In this document: positions 32,658-40,099 of the stretch, piece after piece
Layout of the letters: every line of letters begins with the position of its first letter
Position numbering within the stretch: the first letter of the stretch is position 1
Source of the DNA: DASXTB01 sp036505615
Lineage (GTDB): Bacteria > Acidobacteriota > UBA6911 > JACQSX01
Direction: 5' to 3'
DNA: 40,099 bases
Assembly: GCA_036505615.1 (NCBI GenBank)
Contig: DASXTB010000066.1
Span: 1 to 40,099 of the forward strand
Notes under the pieces: model-generated
The model's input: the letters and a program-made list of their open reading frames with translations, nothing else
Told to the model about the DNA's origin: nothing
Database searches by the model: none
Translations under genes and position numbers: made by a program

Positions 32658-33847
32658 CAGAAACCACTCAGGCAGGGCCCCTAAAACAACGGTTCACAGA
32701 GATCTTTGGAACCGGCCTGGCCCCCAAGATTGCCGTTGCTCCTGGTCGCGTCAATCTTGTTGGAGAGCATACCGATTACAATGAAGGTTACGTTCTACCG
32801 ATGGCTATTGATCGTTGTCTGGCCGCCTGCTTTACGCCGCGAGGCGACAGAGTTCTGAAAGTTCACTCTATGGACTTTGCCGAGACTAGAGAATTTGTTT
32901 TGCCGCCAAGAACAGAGGGCGCATTGCGGCAGGCGGAGAGCGGATCTCGCTCACGCTGGGTGGACTATGTCCTGGGAGTCTTCTTGGCGATGCAGGATGC
33001 CGGATTCGAAGTCTCCGGAATCAATATGGTACTGCAGGGAGATATACCCATCGGAGCCGGGTTGTCATCCTCTGCGGCGCTGGAAATGGCAGTGGCCAGA
33101 GCTGTGTGCGAAGCTTTTGGCATCCTGTGGAACTGCGCGGAAATGGCGCGACTGGGGCAAAAGGTGGAGAACAATTATATCGGAGTCAGTTCCGGCATCA
33201 TGGACCAGTTTGCCGCGACCGCATCTTTGGAAAACTGCGCGTTGCTTCTAGACTGTCGCACGCTGAAGAGCGAGCCCGTCCCCATTCCACGCGATGCTGC
33301 AATTGTGGTCATGGACACCGGCGTGCGCCGAACGCTCTCAGGCAGCGCGTACAATGAACGCCACGCGGCCTGCGTCCGCACGCTAAACGTGATTCGAAGC
33401 CGCCACCCTCAGGTCATCGCCCTGCGTGATGTGGACCTGGATATGCTGGAGCAAAGCAGAGAATCGCTGGACAAAGCAACGTTTAAGAGGGCCAGGCACG
33501 TGGTTGAGGAAAATTGGCGTCCGGTGCAAATGGCGGAAATGCTGCGCGCCGGGGACTTGGCCAAGGCCGGCGAGCTGATGAAGGCGTCGCATGCCAGCCT
33601 GCGCGATCTTTATGAAGTATCCTGCAAAGAGCTTGACCAGATCTCGGAACAGGCCTGCCGCCATGCGGCTTGTTTTGGGGCGCGCATGACAGGCGCAGGT
33701 TTTGGAGGTTGTGCCGTTGCGCTGGTACAGAAGCGGGAAGTCAAGTCATTCATGGCAGATGTTCAGGCAGGCTACCAGGCAAAAGTAGATGCTCCCTCTG
33801 CCCTTTTTGAGTGCCAGCCATCCGCCGGCGCAAGGATTCTGGAATGA
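32654..33847 (+). CDS. galK: Galactokinase
   Basis: The ATG at 32654 overlaps the galT stop; the frame is open well upstream but inside galT. The 397-residue GHMP kinase has the galactokinase signature GRVNLVGEHTDYNEGYVLP (residues 31-49), the ATP-binding PIGAGLSSSAALEMA loop, and the C-terminal GARMTGAGFGGCAVALV motif. It phosphorylates galactose at C1 with ATP in the cytosol, giving the substrate for GalT. A T-run hairpin 130 bp downstream likely ends the galTK transcript. Confidence 0.96.
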   Translation: MTETTQAGPLKQRFTEIFGTGLAPKIAVAPGRVNLVGEHTDYNEGYVLPMAIDRCLAACFTPRGDRVLKVHSMDFAETREFVLPPRTEGALRQAESGSRSRWVDYVLGVFLAMQDAGFEVSGINMVLQGDIPIGAGLSSSAALEMAVARAVCEAFGILWNCAEMARLGQKVENNYIGVSSGIMDQFAATASLENCALLLDCRTLKSEPVPIPRDAAIVVMDTGVRRTLSGSAYNERHAACVRTLNVIRSRHPQVIALRDVDLDMLEQSRESLDKATFKRARHVVEENWRPVQMAEMLRAGDLAKAGELMKASHASLRDLYEVSCKELDQISEQACRHAACFGARMTGAGFGGCAVALVQKREVKSFMADVQAGYQAKVDAPSALFECQPSAGARILE

Positions 33848-33890
33848 GGAATGACGAATGTCGAATGACGAATGACAAATGAGGCATGGA
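33846..33890. repeat. CGAATGA-type heptamer array
   Basis: Units GGAATGA, CGAATGT, CGAATGA and CAAATGA follow the galK stop directly. This is the third copy of the family seen at 4255 and 10706. Confidence 0.8.
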
Positions 33891-33974
33891 CCGGCGAGGG
33901 AATTATCGAACAACCGTGTCTCCAGTTCCACTTGGTGCTCACAAAGTTCACAAAGGGGTCAAATTTTGACAGAG

Positions 33975-33996
33975 CCCAAACCCTTCGGGTTTTTTC
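33975..33996 (+). terminator. Rho-independent terminator after galK
   Basis: AAACCC, loop TTC and GGGTTT form a 6-bp stem (33978-33992) with T-rich continuation TTTTTT on the plus strand. The inverse strand lacks a T-run after the stem, so it serves the plus strand. Confidence 0.7.
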
Positions 33997-34027
33997 GGAA
34001 CCCGAGACTCGAGACTCGAGACCAACT

Positions 34028-34825
34028 TCAGCGAAACGGATGTTCGATTGAGAAGTAGAGAAACAAACCACGAGGGGGAGCTGAACCTGTCAGCGCCATT
34101 GGAACTCCAATTCCCCAGACCAGTTGGGCAGACCTTACGTTGATCGCAGTGCGAAATCCGGGTATCGCCAGTACTGGATGTGTCCATTCCGCCCTTGAAT
34201 CTTCAACAGTCCTTTCTGCGGCAGCCAGAAATTCCAGCATCAGATTGAGCTTCGGATGTGCCTGCCAGATGGAGCTGCCGCTGATCCTGTAGGCGCGCGA
34301 ATCGGAGGCCGGAAACCAAGTTCCTCCGACATTGAGATGGAAGTAAAAATCTGATACTTGCCTGCTCAGCGGCAGACCAAAATCGAATCCAGGCGAGCCC
34401 TCTCCCAACCCTTTCTTGCCGCTGGGAAGTATCAAACTAACTCGGGGGGAAATTGCAATTCCATCTTTGTCTTCGGTCGCGGCCTGGAAGCGATAATTGA
34501 TCAATATGTCTTCCAGTCCCGCAGCCTGGCCGTCGATGGAAGTGTAAGGGATGCTGTAGGAGAGTTGATGTTTCATGCCGCTGACCGGCCATTCCTGTGT
34601 GAAGGTGAACTCCCAGGAGTCGGAATCAGCTCCGCGACCACGGCTGCGCAGCAGCGTAAATATGTGCTGCACCACGCCGGGCTCCTGATTGAATGATTCT
34701 TCTATGAAAAAGGAATTGTCCTTGATTTCAAATTTTTTGGATGCATGGGACACCGATTGTGCCCCGGCGAAAGAAACCAGGCGGCACGCGGCGGCAAGAG
34801 CCGGAAGTACTCGCATCACTCTCAT
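34028..34825 (-). CDS. Outer-membrane beta-barrel-like secreted protein
   Basis: This 265-residue protein starts MRVMRVLPALAAACRLVSFAGAQS, a signal peptide with cleavage near residue 23. The mature part alternates beta strands: WEFTFTQEWPVSG, HQLSYSIPYTSI, ILINYRFQAA, GIAISPRVSLILPSGKKGLGEGSPGFDFGLPLS, and the end GLFLYFSIEHPFR with a terminal aromatic/Arg pair, in line with small outer-membrane channels (the 'transporter/MetA-pathway' PF13557-like group; recalled). The role is unknown. The N-terminal coding region overlaps the start region of the divergent broken DtxR-like gene. Confidence 0.78.
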   Translation of the reverse strand: MRVMRVLPALAAACRLVSFAGAQSVSHASKKFEIKDNSFFIEESFNQEPGVVQHIFTLLRSRGRGADSDSWEFTFTQEWPVSGMKHQLSYSIPYTSIDGQAAGLEDILINYRFQAATEDKDGIAISPRVSLILPSGKKGLGEGSPGFDFGLPLSRQVSDFYFHLNVGGTWFPASDSRAYRISGSSIWQAHPKLNLMLEFLAAAERTVEDSRAEWTHPVLAIPGFRTAINVRSAQLVWGIGVPMALTGSAPPRGLFLYFSIEHPFR

Positions 34826-35384
34826 GTGGAGGGCATGGCAGCAAGGAAAGGAAGATCATAGTCCACAGTGCCGCAAACCCGCAATCAAAGTTACCGACGC
34901 ATGGGTAGCAACGGTCTCCAAACGCCGAAGGCGACTGGTCGAACTTTTTCTGCAACAGATCCTGGGCTACGGTTGGGGAGAGGTTCACGAGGAGGCCGAG
35001 AGACTGGAACACGTTGTCTCCGATACTTTCATCGAACGGCTGGATACGCTGCTGAACCATCCTGATAAAGATCCCCATGGAGAGGCTATACCGGATGCTC
35101 AGGGATTTCGAACAGCGGAGGACGATGTTTGCCTCGCGGAGGCCGGAGTCGGAGAGTATACGATTCGGAGGGTGACGGGCGGAGAGCCAAGATTCTTAGC
35201 CTACCTGGAAAAGGCAAAACTTGTTCCCGGCAAGAAGTTCGTTCTCCTTGAGAAAGCTCCCTTTCAGGGACCCTTGAAAGTACTTGTGTCGGGAATCAGG
35301 ACGGCTAACTACATTGGATTGGAGGCAGCCAAGCGCATCTACGTTTCCCAGGCGCAGAGTCAAAAAAAGAAGCTGAGAAACTGA
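34824..35384 (+). pseudogene. DtxR/MntR-type metalloregulator lacking its winged-helix DNA-binding domain
   Basis: From about 34887 the frame reads VTDAWVATVSKRRRRLVELFL, then QILGYGWGEVHEEAERLEHVVSD and NHPDKDPHGEAIPD: the metal-binding and dimerisation domain of iron/manganese-dependent repressors, with conserved Glu and His. A FeoA-like SH3 domain follows (GEYTIRRVTGGEPRFLAYLE, ending LGLEAAKRIYV-like). The expected 60-70-residue winged helix is missing: sequence upstream of 34887 codes nothing like it in any frame and instead belongs to the start of the divergent gene. The first in-frame ATG is at 34824, without a ribosome-binding site. It may be a dead fragment left by a deletion, or a DNA-binding-free metal sensor; the first is more likely. 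Confidence 0.72.
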
Positions 35385-35391
35385 GCGCCTC

Positions 35392-36597
35392 CTACCTGCG
35401 GGAACCTAGCCTACGAATCTCTATATTGGAGTTCACTGTCTCGAGCGAAATCTTTTCGCCGCCGCCATTCAGATTTATGACGGCGCGCACTACACCCCGA
35501 TCGTCTTTCGCATGAGTGTCCAGCTTGAAATCAGAGTGTATATCGTATTTTTCGCTCCGGCTCGACCATCGTCCCTCGATGCGAATGAGCGCTTCCACAG
35601 TGACTCGAGCATTGTCGGGCAAATAGAGTCTTATTTCGCCTCCAGCGGAAACCAGCGTGCTCGGGCCTTTGCCGCTGGGGATCAGCTCGGCCTCGATATT
35701 TCCCCCCGCTGTTTTTGCGTTGACCGATCCCGAGACGTTCCTGAGGCCAATATTCCCACCCGAGGTCTTTGCATCCACCACACCTGAGATGTTTTCCAGA
35801 CCAATATCTCCGCCGGATGTGTGAGCGGTGATTGTTCCCGCTCCTCCGCGCAAGCTGACATTGCCTCCCGAGGTACGAAGCGAAGCGTTGCCGGAAACTT
35901 TCCCTACAGCCACGTTTCCGCCCGACGTCGAGACGTCCGCCTCTCCGCCAACGTCTCCAATTGCGATGTTTCCACCCGAAGTGTGCGCTCTCAGAGTTTT
36001 TCCCACGTTTCCCACGGCGATGTTGCCTCCCGAGGTGGAGATCTCCACCTGGCCTCCGGCGCTATCTATGGCGATGTCGCCGCCAGATGTCTTCATCAGT
36101 GCGTCTCCATGAATTTTTCCTGCACTCATGTTTCCGCCCGAAGTTCTCATGTCCATCTTTCCGTTTACATCGCCGACACGAATGTCCCCCCCGGACGTCG
36201 AGCCTGTCAGACTGCCTGACATACTGCCCCTGATCTCAATGTTTCCTCCACCGGTCCGAATGTCGGTGTTGAACTGAGAAGGAAGGTTGATCTCCCATCG
36301 CAGTCTGTCTGAACGATTTCTCCGGGGCCGGAACTCCACCCGCACCGTATTGCCGGTCTGCGACATTCGCAGGTAGCTGATCTCGTCGCGGTCGATTCCA
36401 TCCGCCTTCACGAAGACTTCGTTTTTCTCCCAGGGACTGAGAACGACGTCTCCACCGCTTACTGACACCTCGAGCAGGCCTCCCCTGGTTACACTGAAGG
36501 ACTTCGTCTGCGCGCCGCTCTCCAGCTCGAGGCAAAACGCTGACTGACAGGCTGCGATACTCAACAGCACCGCTACAAAGAAACGTCTCATTTTCAT
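35392..36597 (-). CDS. DUF4097-type beta-repeat protein with signal peptide
   Basis: This 401-residue protein has a signal peptide (RRFFVAVLLSIAACQSAFC, residues 4-22), an N-terminal beta domain (about 25-120), then nine TSGG and one TAGG repeats, each about 18-20 residues (e.g. STSGGDIRVGD, KTSGGDIAIDS, HTSGGNIAIGD). They are followed by a C-terminal cap (LYLPDNARVTVEALIRIEG). This is the DUF4097 beta-solenoid pattern, more regular than in 3159-4187. Its ATG overlaps the stop of the HEAT anti-sigma gene (ATGA, 36594-36597), so it belongs to the sigma/anti-sigma operon and would be made with it. Molecular function unknown. Confidence 0.9.
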   Translation of the reverse strand: MKMRRFFVAVLLSIAACQSAFCLELESGAQTKSFSVTRGGLLEVSVSGGDVVLSPWEKNEVFVKADGIDRDEISYLRMSQTGNTVRVEFRPRRNRSDRLRWEINLPSQFNTDIRTGGGNIEIRGSMSGSLTGSTSGGDIRVGDVNGKMDMRTSGGNMSAGKIHGDALMKTSGGDIAIDSAGGQVEISTSGGNIAVGNVGKTLRAHTSGGNIAIGDVGGEADVSTSGGNVAVGKVSGNASLRTSGGNVSLRGGAGTITAHTSGGDIGLENISGVVDAKTSGGNIGLRNVSGSVNAKTAGGNIEAELIPSGKGPSTLVSAGGEIRLYLPDNARVTVEALIRIEGRWSSRSEKYDIHSDFKLDTHAKDDRGVVRAVINLNGGGEKISLETVNSNIEIRRLGSRR

Positions 36598-37547
36598 CTC
36601 TGCGTAACCTCTTCCAGCACCGATTTGGCCCGAATGCGAACATAGTTGTTGTCGTCGGAATTCATTTTGTCTTTCAAGATACCGACCAACTCCGGACCCG
36701 CCAGGTGTCTCTGATCGGCCGCTGTTTGCAGGCTGCGGATCGCCTCGATTCGCAGACCCGGATTGTTGTCATGCACCAGTACGTGGAGAAAAGCGCGCTT
36801 CATCTCCTCATCAAAGGGGTATTTCTGCAGCGTCATAAGTGCTTCTTTGCGGACACCGGGATTGTCATCGGACTGAAGCGCCATGATCAGAGCCGATTTC
36901 ACTTCACGGTCAGAGAGCCTGTGTTGATAGGTGCGTATTGCGTTTATGGCGTTGAGGCGAACGCCGGGATTCTGGCTGTTGACGAGCGCTCGCGCCAGGA
37001 CTTTTTGGACTCGCTCATCGCTCATCCCCGCTCGCAGGCGAACTCGCCGCGTGGCGTCAAAGGACAGTTCCACTTGTCCGTCATTTGCGTCGGAATCTAG
37101 AATTCGAACGTTGGTGATATCCACATCTGCCAGCGCCTCTACCCCACTTGGTCCGGGTTTCCCTGGACGGAACGTCACGTAACCGATGAAAATGCCGGCC
37201 GAGAGCATCAGCACGGCCGCAGCCGCGACTTTCAAAAAGACCGGGCTTCGGAAGCCCCCCAGCACGGACCTTTCAGAAATGCGGGCAATCCAGCCAGCAG
37301 CCGTCGAGCGTCGTGAGCGCTCCAGCCGGAGAGCTCCGTGAAGCTCCTCACGCGCTTGCTTCAGAAGTGGGTCGATCGATTCTGACATGGGTACCTCCAG
37401 AGTCTCGTGCAGGCTCTTGAACTCTCGAAGCTCGGCGCGGCACGGTTCGCAGGCTTCAAGATGTCGCTCCAAGAGGTGCTGCTCTTCTTCATCAAGCTCG
37501 TCGTACAGAGACAATTGAATCCAATCTCTGAATTGTTTGTGATTCAT
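36594..37547 (-). CDS. Anti-sigma factor with zinc finger, membrane helix and HEAT repeats
   Basis: GGGAGGT lies six bases upstream of the ATG at 37547. The 317-residue protein starts with an anti-sigma zinc finger, ERHLEACEPC (His29, Cys33, Cys36), then a linker, one membrane helix (VAAAAVLMLSAGIFIGYVTF, about 107-127), and an extracytoplasmic part. From about 175 this consists of four HEAT-type repeats (ALVNSQNPGVRLNAINAI, ALQSDDNPGVRKEALMTL, VLVHDNNPGLRIEAIRSL, MNSDDNNYVRIRAKSVL), each with a D/N-NPGVR core. The sigma factor is coded 95 bp upstream on the same strand. Inference: the HEAT part binds an envelope partner, possibly the DUF4097 protein made from the next gene, and relays a signal. 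Confidence 0.9.
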   Translation of the reverse strand: MNHKQFRDWIQLSLYDELDEEEQHLLERHLEACEPCRAELREFKSLHETLEVPMSESIDPLLKQAREELHGALRLERSRRSTAAGWIARISERSVLGGFRSPVFLKVAAAAVLMLSAGIFIGYVTFRPGKPGPSGVEALADVDITNVRILDSDANDGQVELSFDATRRVRLRAGMSDERVQKVLARALVNSQNPGVRLNAINAIRTYQHRLSDREVKSALIMALQSDDNPGVRKEALMTLQKYPFDEEMKRAFLHVLVHDNNPGLRIEAIRSLQTAADQRHLAGPELVGILKDKMNSDDNNYVRIRAKSVLEEVTQR

Positions 37548-37642
37548 CTAGGGACCTCCCTTAAAACTAAACCTTCTGCCGCCTCCTGACCCGCGAACTA
37601 TTGACCAGCAGGCCTGCTGAGTTCGGACTGGGACCCGAACTC

Positions 37643-38224
37643 TCATTGCCCGTAGACTCCCTTCAACTGCTCCCTCATTCTCTCGGTGGCAGTGAAAAGG
37701 TATTTCTTCACCGTTCCTTCCGCGCACTGCATCATGGAGGCAATCTCCCGCAACTTATAACCCTGGTAGTGTCTTAGAGTGAAAACCATCTTCTGCTGCG
37801 GCGAAAGCGCCTGCATGGCTCTCCGCACGTGCAGGGATATCTCACTATCTCTGGCGTGCCGGTCAGAGAGCGTCGGGTCGGCCAGCGAGTCGGACCACGA
37901 ACGGAGCGCTCCGTCCTCGCCTTCATGCTGCTCATCGAGAGAAGAGTGAAGATGTTCCTTGCTCTGCGAGCGGTGTGTCAGACAGGTATTGGCTGCAATC
38001 CGGTAGATCCAGGTTGAGAACTTGCTTCGAAATTCAAATTTGGACAGTGCCCGGTAGACGCGTATGAAAACTTCTTGATAGATATCTTTTGCGTCTTCCG
38101 CGTTGCTTGTGTATTTCAGAGCCATGGATAGAACCTGCCTGTCGTAGCGATAAACCAACTGTTCAAACGCACTTACGTCACCCGCCTGAGCCTGTGCGAT
38201 TAGTTCGTTTTCATCCGGCGTCAT
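37643..38224 (-). CDS. ECF-type RNA polymerase sigma factor
   Basis: This 193-residue protein has sigma region 2 (AFEQLVYRYDRQVLSMALKY, DAKDIYQEVFIRVYRALSKF, FSTWIYRIAANTCL) and region 4 (LSPQQKMVFTLRHYQGYKLREIA, MMQCAEGTVKKYLFTATERM), with a linker typical of RpoE-like ECF factors. It is the first gene of a three-gene minus-strand unit: sigma factor, HEAT anti-sigma factor, DUF4097 protein. The ribosome-binding site is weak. Likely autoregulated, as common for ECF operons. Confidence 0.93.
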   Translation of the reverse strand: MTPDENELIAQAQAGDVSAFEQLVYRYDRQVLSMALKYTSNAEDAKDIYQEVFIRVYRALSKFEFRSKFSTWIYRIAANTCLTHRSQSKEHLHSSLDEQHEGEDGALRSWSDSLADPTLSDRHARDSEISLHVRRAMQALSPQQKMVFTLRHYQGYKLREIASMMQCAEGTVKKYLFTATERMREQLKGVYGQ

Positions 38225-38297
38225 GGAATCTGCTCATTTTCTTAGACCTGAAGGATTTCTAAAAGGTTGTAAGGGTTTAGATCGCTAACCCCGGTTG

Positions 38298-38562
38298 GTG
38301 GGCGCCAGAGTGTGGCCCAGGGCGAAGCGCAGCGGAGCCCTGGGACGGCAATTAAAAGAAACCGTCAAGCCCGTCCCGCAGGGTGGGACGGGCGGCAGAC
38401 GCCTCGGAGGCGCCGAAACGGAGGCCGAGTCGCCTGGGGTGTCGTCTGTCGCCCGCCTGAGGCGGGCTCAGCGCACAAGTAACCCTTTAAGAACCCAGGA
38501 CTCCGCTATGCTCCGTCCTGGGCCACACGCTGGCGCCCGCCGCCGCAGGCTCTCTAGCGAGG
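38298..38562. repeat. Long hairpin element, same family as 4330-4488
   Basis: GGGCGCCAGAGTGTGGCCCAGGG (38300-38322 region, only motif given) pairs with CCTGGGCCACACGCTGGCGCCC (about 38517-38539). Inner palindromes include CCCGTCCCGCAGGGTGGGACGGG and GCCTCGGAGGC (about 38370-38415), and GCCCGCCTGAGGCGGGC (about 38452-38468). The right half shares block order with 4330-4488. It lies between the sigma-factor start and the RidA gene end. Confidence 0.85.
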
Positions 38563-38634
38563 CTGTTGATTTGTTCAACACGCCTTCATGGGCTCGGCTA
38601 CAATTCTTTACAGTGCCTCTTAAAGCCGGCTATC

Positions 38635-39837
38635 CTACTTCACCGCCGTAAACATAATCTCGATCAATCCATCAGGATTAACCAGGCCCGCTTCCACGGT
38701 GGCCCTGGCTGGGAAATCCTTCTTAAATACTTCCCGGTAAGCTTCATTCATGGCAAGGAAATTTTTGACATCGGTGATGTAGACAATGCCGTCCACGACA
38801 TGCTCCTTGTCGAAACCAGCCGCTTTCAAAGTGCGCTCTATCTTTGCCAGCGTCTCCCGCGTCTGAGCCTTTAAATCACCCCGGTTGGCTTCCGTATTAC
38901 CCAGCATTCCCGAAAGGTAGAGACGGTTGCCAATGCGAATGGCTGAACTTAGATTTGGGTTCAACCTTGCAGCGGTGCCGTCGGCGTTGGGTGTTGTGAT
39001 GGCCTCGCGCGGTTGGCCCTTGACGGCAACCATCGTAATCTCCACGCTGAATTGGGGTCCTGCGAGCCCGGTCTTTACAGTGGCTCGCGCCGGCGGGTTT
39101 TTGGGGAAGTAGCCGCGGTAGGCGGCGTTCATTTCCTGAAAGCTGGCGACATCGGTGATATAAACTCTGGAACTGACAATGTCGGCGTGCGTCATCCCGG
39201 CGGCTCTGAGAATTTCACCGGCGCTATCCATTATGGTTTTTGTCTGTGTGCCCACATCACCCGAGACGACGGAGTTGTCCTTTCCATTTCGCGACACCAG
39301 ACCCGCGAGAAACAGCGTGTCTCCTGACTGGATTCCATAACTGTATGGGTTGGGGGACAGCATCCAGCCGGCTGGGTGGATGACCCGGCGGTCAGCACCG
39401 TTGGGAACAGCGACCATTGCGATCTCCACCAGAATTTGCGGCAAGGCCAGATTGGTCACAATTGTGGTGCGTGCAGGCGGGTCTTTAGGCCAGTGAGTGC
39501 GGTACACATCATTCATGGCCGCAAAGTCTTCGGCGTGCTTCAGGTAAACATTTACAGAAACCACATTGGCCAGGCTTGAACCTGCCGCGCTCAGGACTTC
39601 GCTCAGATTGTCCAGCGCGCGTCGAGTCTGGGCCCTGATATCGCCGGAGATAACATGGCCTTGATCATCCGTTGCCACAGTTCCGGCTAAATAGATGAAG
39701 CCGCCCGCCTGCACTGCCGGACTGAACGGAAGCCCTAGATCCGGGCCCATCTTGAATATTTTCTTTTCGGTTGGTTGCACGCCGAACACTCCTAGAGATG
39801 TGAAGAGTAAAACAGCAATAGCCAGCCATAAGCGCAT
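38635..39837 (-). CDS. Secreted protein with three tandem RidA (YjgF/UK114) domains
   Basis: The ATG at 39837 gives a signal peptide (MRLWLAIAVLLFTSLGVFG). Three RidA-like domains follow in the 400-residue product: about 25-140 (AGGFIYLAGTVATD, RRALDNLSEVLSAAG, PPARTTIVTNLALP), about 150-275 (SGDTLFLAGLVSRNG, IMDSAGEILRAAGM, PPARATVKTGLAGP) and about 290-400 (IGNRLYLSGMLGN, TLAKIERTLKAAGF, FPARATVEAGLVNP). Each keeps the Arg of P-P-A-R-x-T; in RidA this Arg holds the imine carboxylate. RidA deaminates reactive imines as a trimer; here one chain may form the trimer itself. Export to the periplasm is unusual for this family. It could instead be a degraded, binding-only variant. Confidence 0.86.
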   Translation of the reverse strand: MRLWLAIAVLLFTSLGVFGVQPTEKKIFKMGPDLGLPFSPAVQAGGFIYLAGTVATDDQGHVISGDIRAQTRRALDNLSEVLSAAGSSLANVVSVNVYLKHAEDFAAMNDVYRTHWPKDPPARTTIVTNLALPQILVEIAMVAVPNGADRRVIHPAGWMLSPNPYSYGIQSGDTLFLAGLVSRNGKDNSVVSGDVGTQTKTIMDSAGEILRAAGMTHADIVSSRVYITDVASFQEMNAAYRGYFPKNPPARATVKTGLAGPQFSVEITMVAVKGQPREAITTPNADGTAARLNPNLSSAIRIGNRLYLSGMLGNTEANRGDLKAQTRETLAKIERTLKAAGFDKEHVVDGIVYITDVKNFLAMNEAYREVFKKDFPARATVEAGLVNPDGLIEIMFTAVK

Positions 39838-39881
39838 AGTTCGTAGCCTCGAAGATGGAAAGCAGAAGAAAATTCTACAAG

Positions 39882-40045
39882 ACAAGGGGACAAGGGGACA
39901 AGGGGAAGGCAGAAGGCGGAAGGCAGAAGGCAGGAGGCAGACGGCAGGAGGCAGACGGCAGGAGGCAGGAAGCGGGAGGCGGGAGGCAGGAGGCAGGAAG
40001 CGGGAGGCGGGAGGCAGGAGGCAGGAGGCAGGAGGCAGGAGGCAG
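39882..40045. repeat. Octamer (ACAAGGGG) and heptamer (GAGGCAG) tandem array
   Basis: Three perfect ACAAGGGG units (39882-39905) run straight into 20 units of GAGGCAG and close variants (39906-40045). It lies 45 bp upstream of the RidA gene start on the other strand. The heptamer is the one found inside the FecR gene at 9350-9454. The window ends 54 bp beyond, with AAAGAGG visible near the edge. Confidence 0.95.
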
Positions 40046-40099
40046 CTAGCTGAGAGCTAAGGAATAGTTGCAAAGACCAAACTTGAAAGAGGACGAAAA

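Overview
The window looks like a piece of a soil-type Acidobacteriota chromosome. This is an inference from gene content: a subtilase with a tryptophan-rich WSDS repeat tail, two DUF4097 proteins, an Lmo0937-type mini membrane protein, FecR and zinc-finger anti-sigma factors, many secreted proteins, moderately high GC, and intergenic space full of short tandem repeats and palindromes. No rRNA, tRNA, CRISPR array, insertion-sequence transposase or phage gene was seen.

Layout. Positions 1-202 hold the 5' end of a murA-type gene (minus). 434-3130 is an ABC ATPase and its membrane partner. 3159-6662 (minus) carries a DUF4097 protein and a tightly overlapping pair, an ATP-grasp ligase and a zinc metallopeptidase. 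7319-14778 (plus) is one apparent regulatory/export cluster: ECF sigma factor, a large FecR/zinc-finger anti-sigma protein, then two ABC ATPase-permease pairs. 15056-18193 encodes a GMC oxidoreductase and a PqaA-like secreted protein. 18391-18501 is a broken four-helix-bundle gene. 18679-22764 (minus) holds an M48 protease, an Lmo0937 mini-protein and a secreted subtilase. 23215-26491 (plus) holds a small secreted protein, Ku and an alpha/beta hydrolase. 26739-29906 (minus) is a large secreted BNR/sialidase-like protein, divergent from another secreted protein (30258-31349). 31623-33847 is galT-galK with a terminator. 34028-35384 holds an outer-membrane-like protein divergent from a DtxR/MntR gene that has lost its DNA-binding head. 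35392-38224 (minus) is an ECF sigma factor, a HEAT-repeat anti-sigma factor and a DUF4097 protein. 38635-39837 (minus) is a secreted protein made of three RidA domains.

The most unusual layer is the repeats. At least five families of 7-bp (one of 8-bp) degenerate tandem arrays are spread between genes, several built as a G-rich arm, a short unique centre and a C-rich inverted arm. Three such palindromic arrays sit between ATPase and permease cistrons of the ABC clusters. One array of exactly 15 heptamers (105 bp) lies in frame inside the FecR gene. One pair of inverted arrays flanks the broken four-helix-bundle gene, which raises the possibility that these arrays are the arms of an element that once carried that gene. 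Independent of these, several 150-400 bp hairpin elements without coding capacity occupy the longer intergenic gaps; two (4330-4488 and 38298-38562) belong to one family in which the arms have diverged but still pair.
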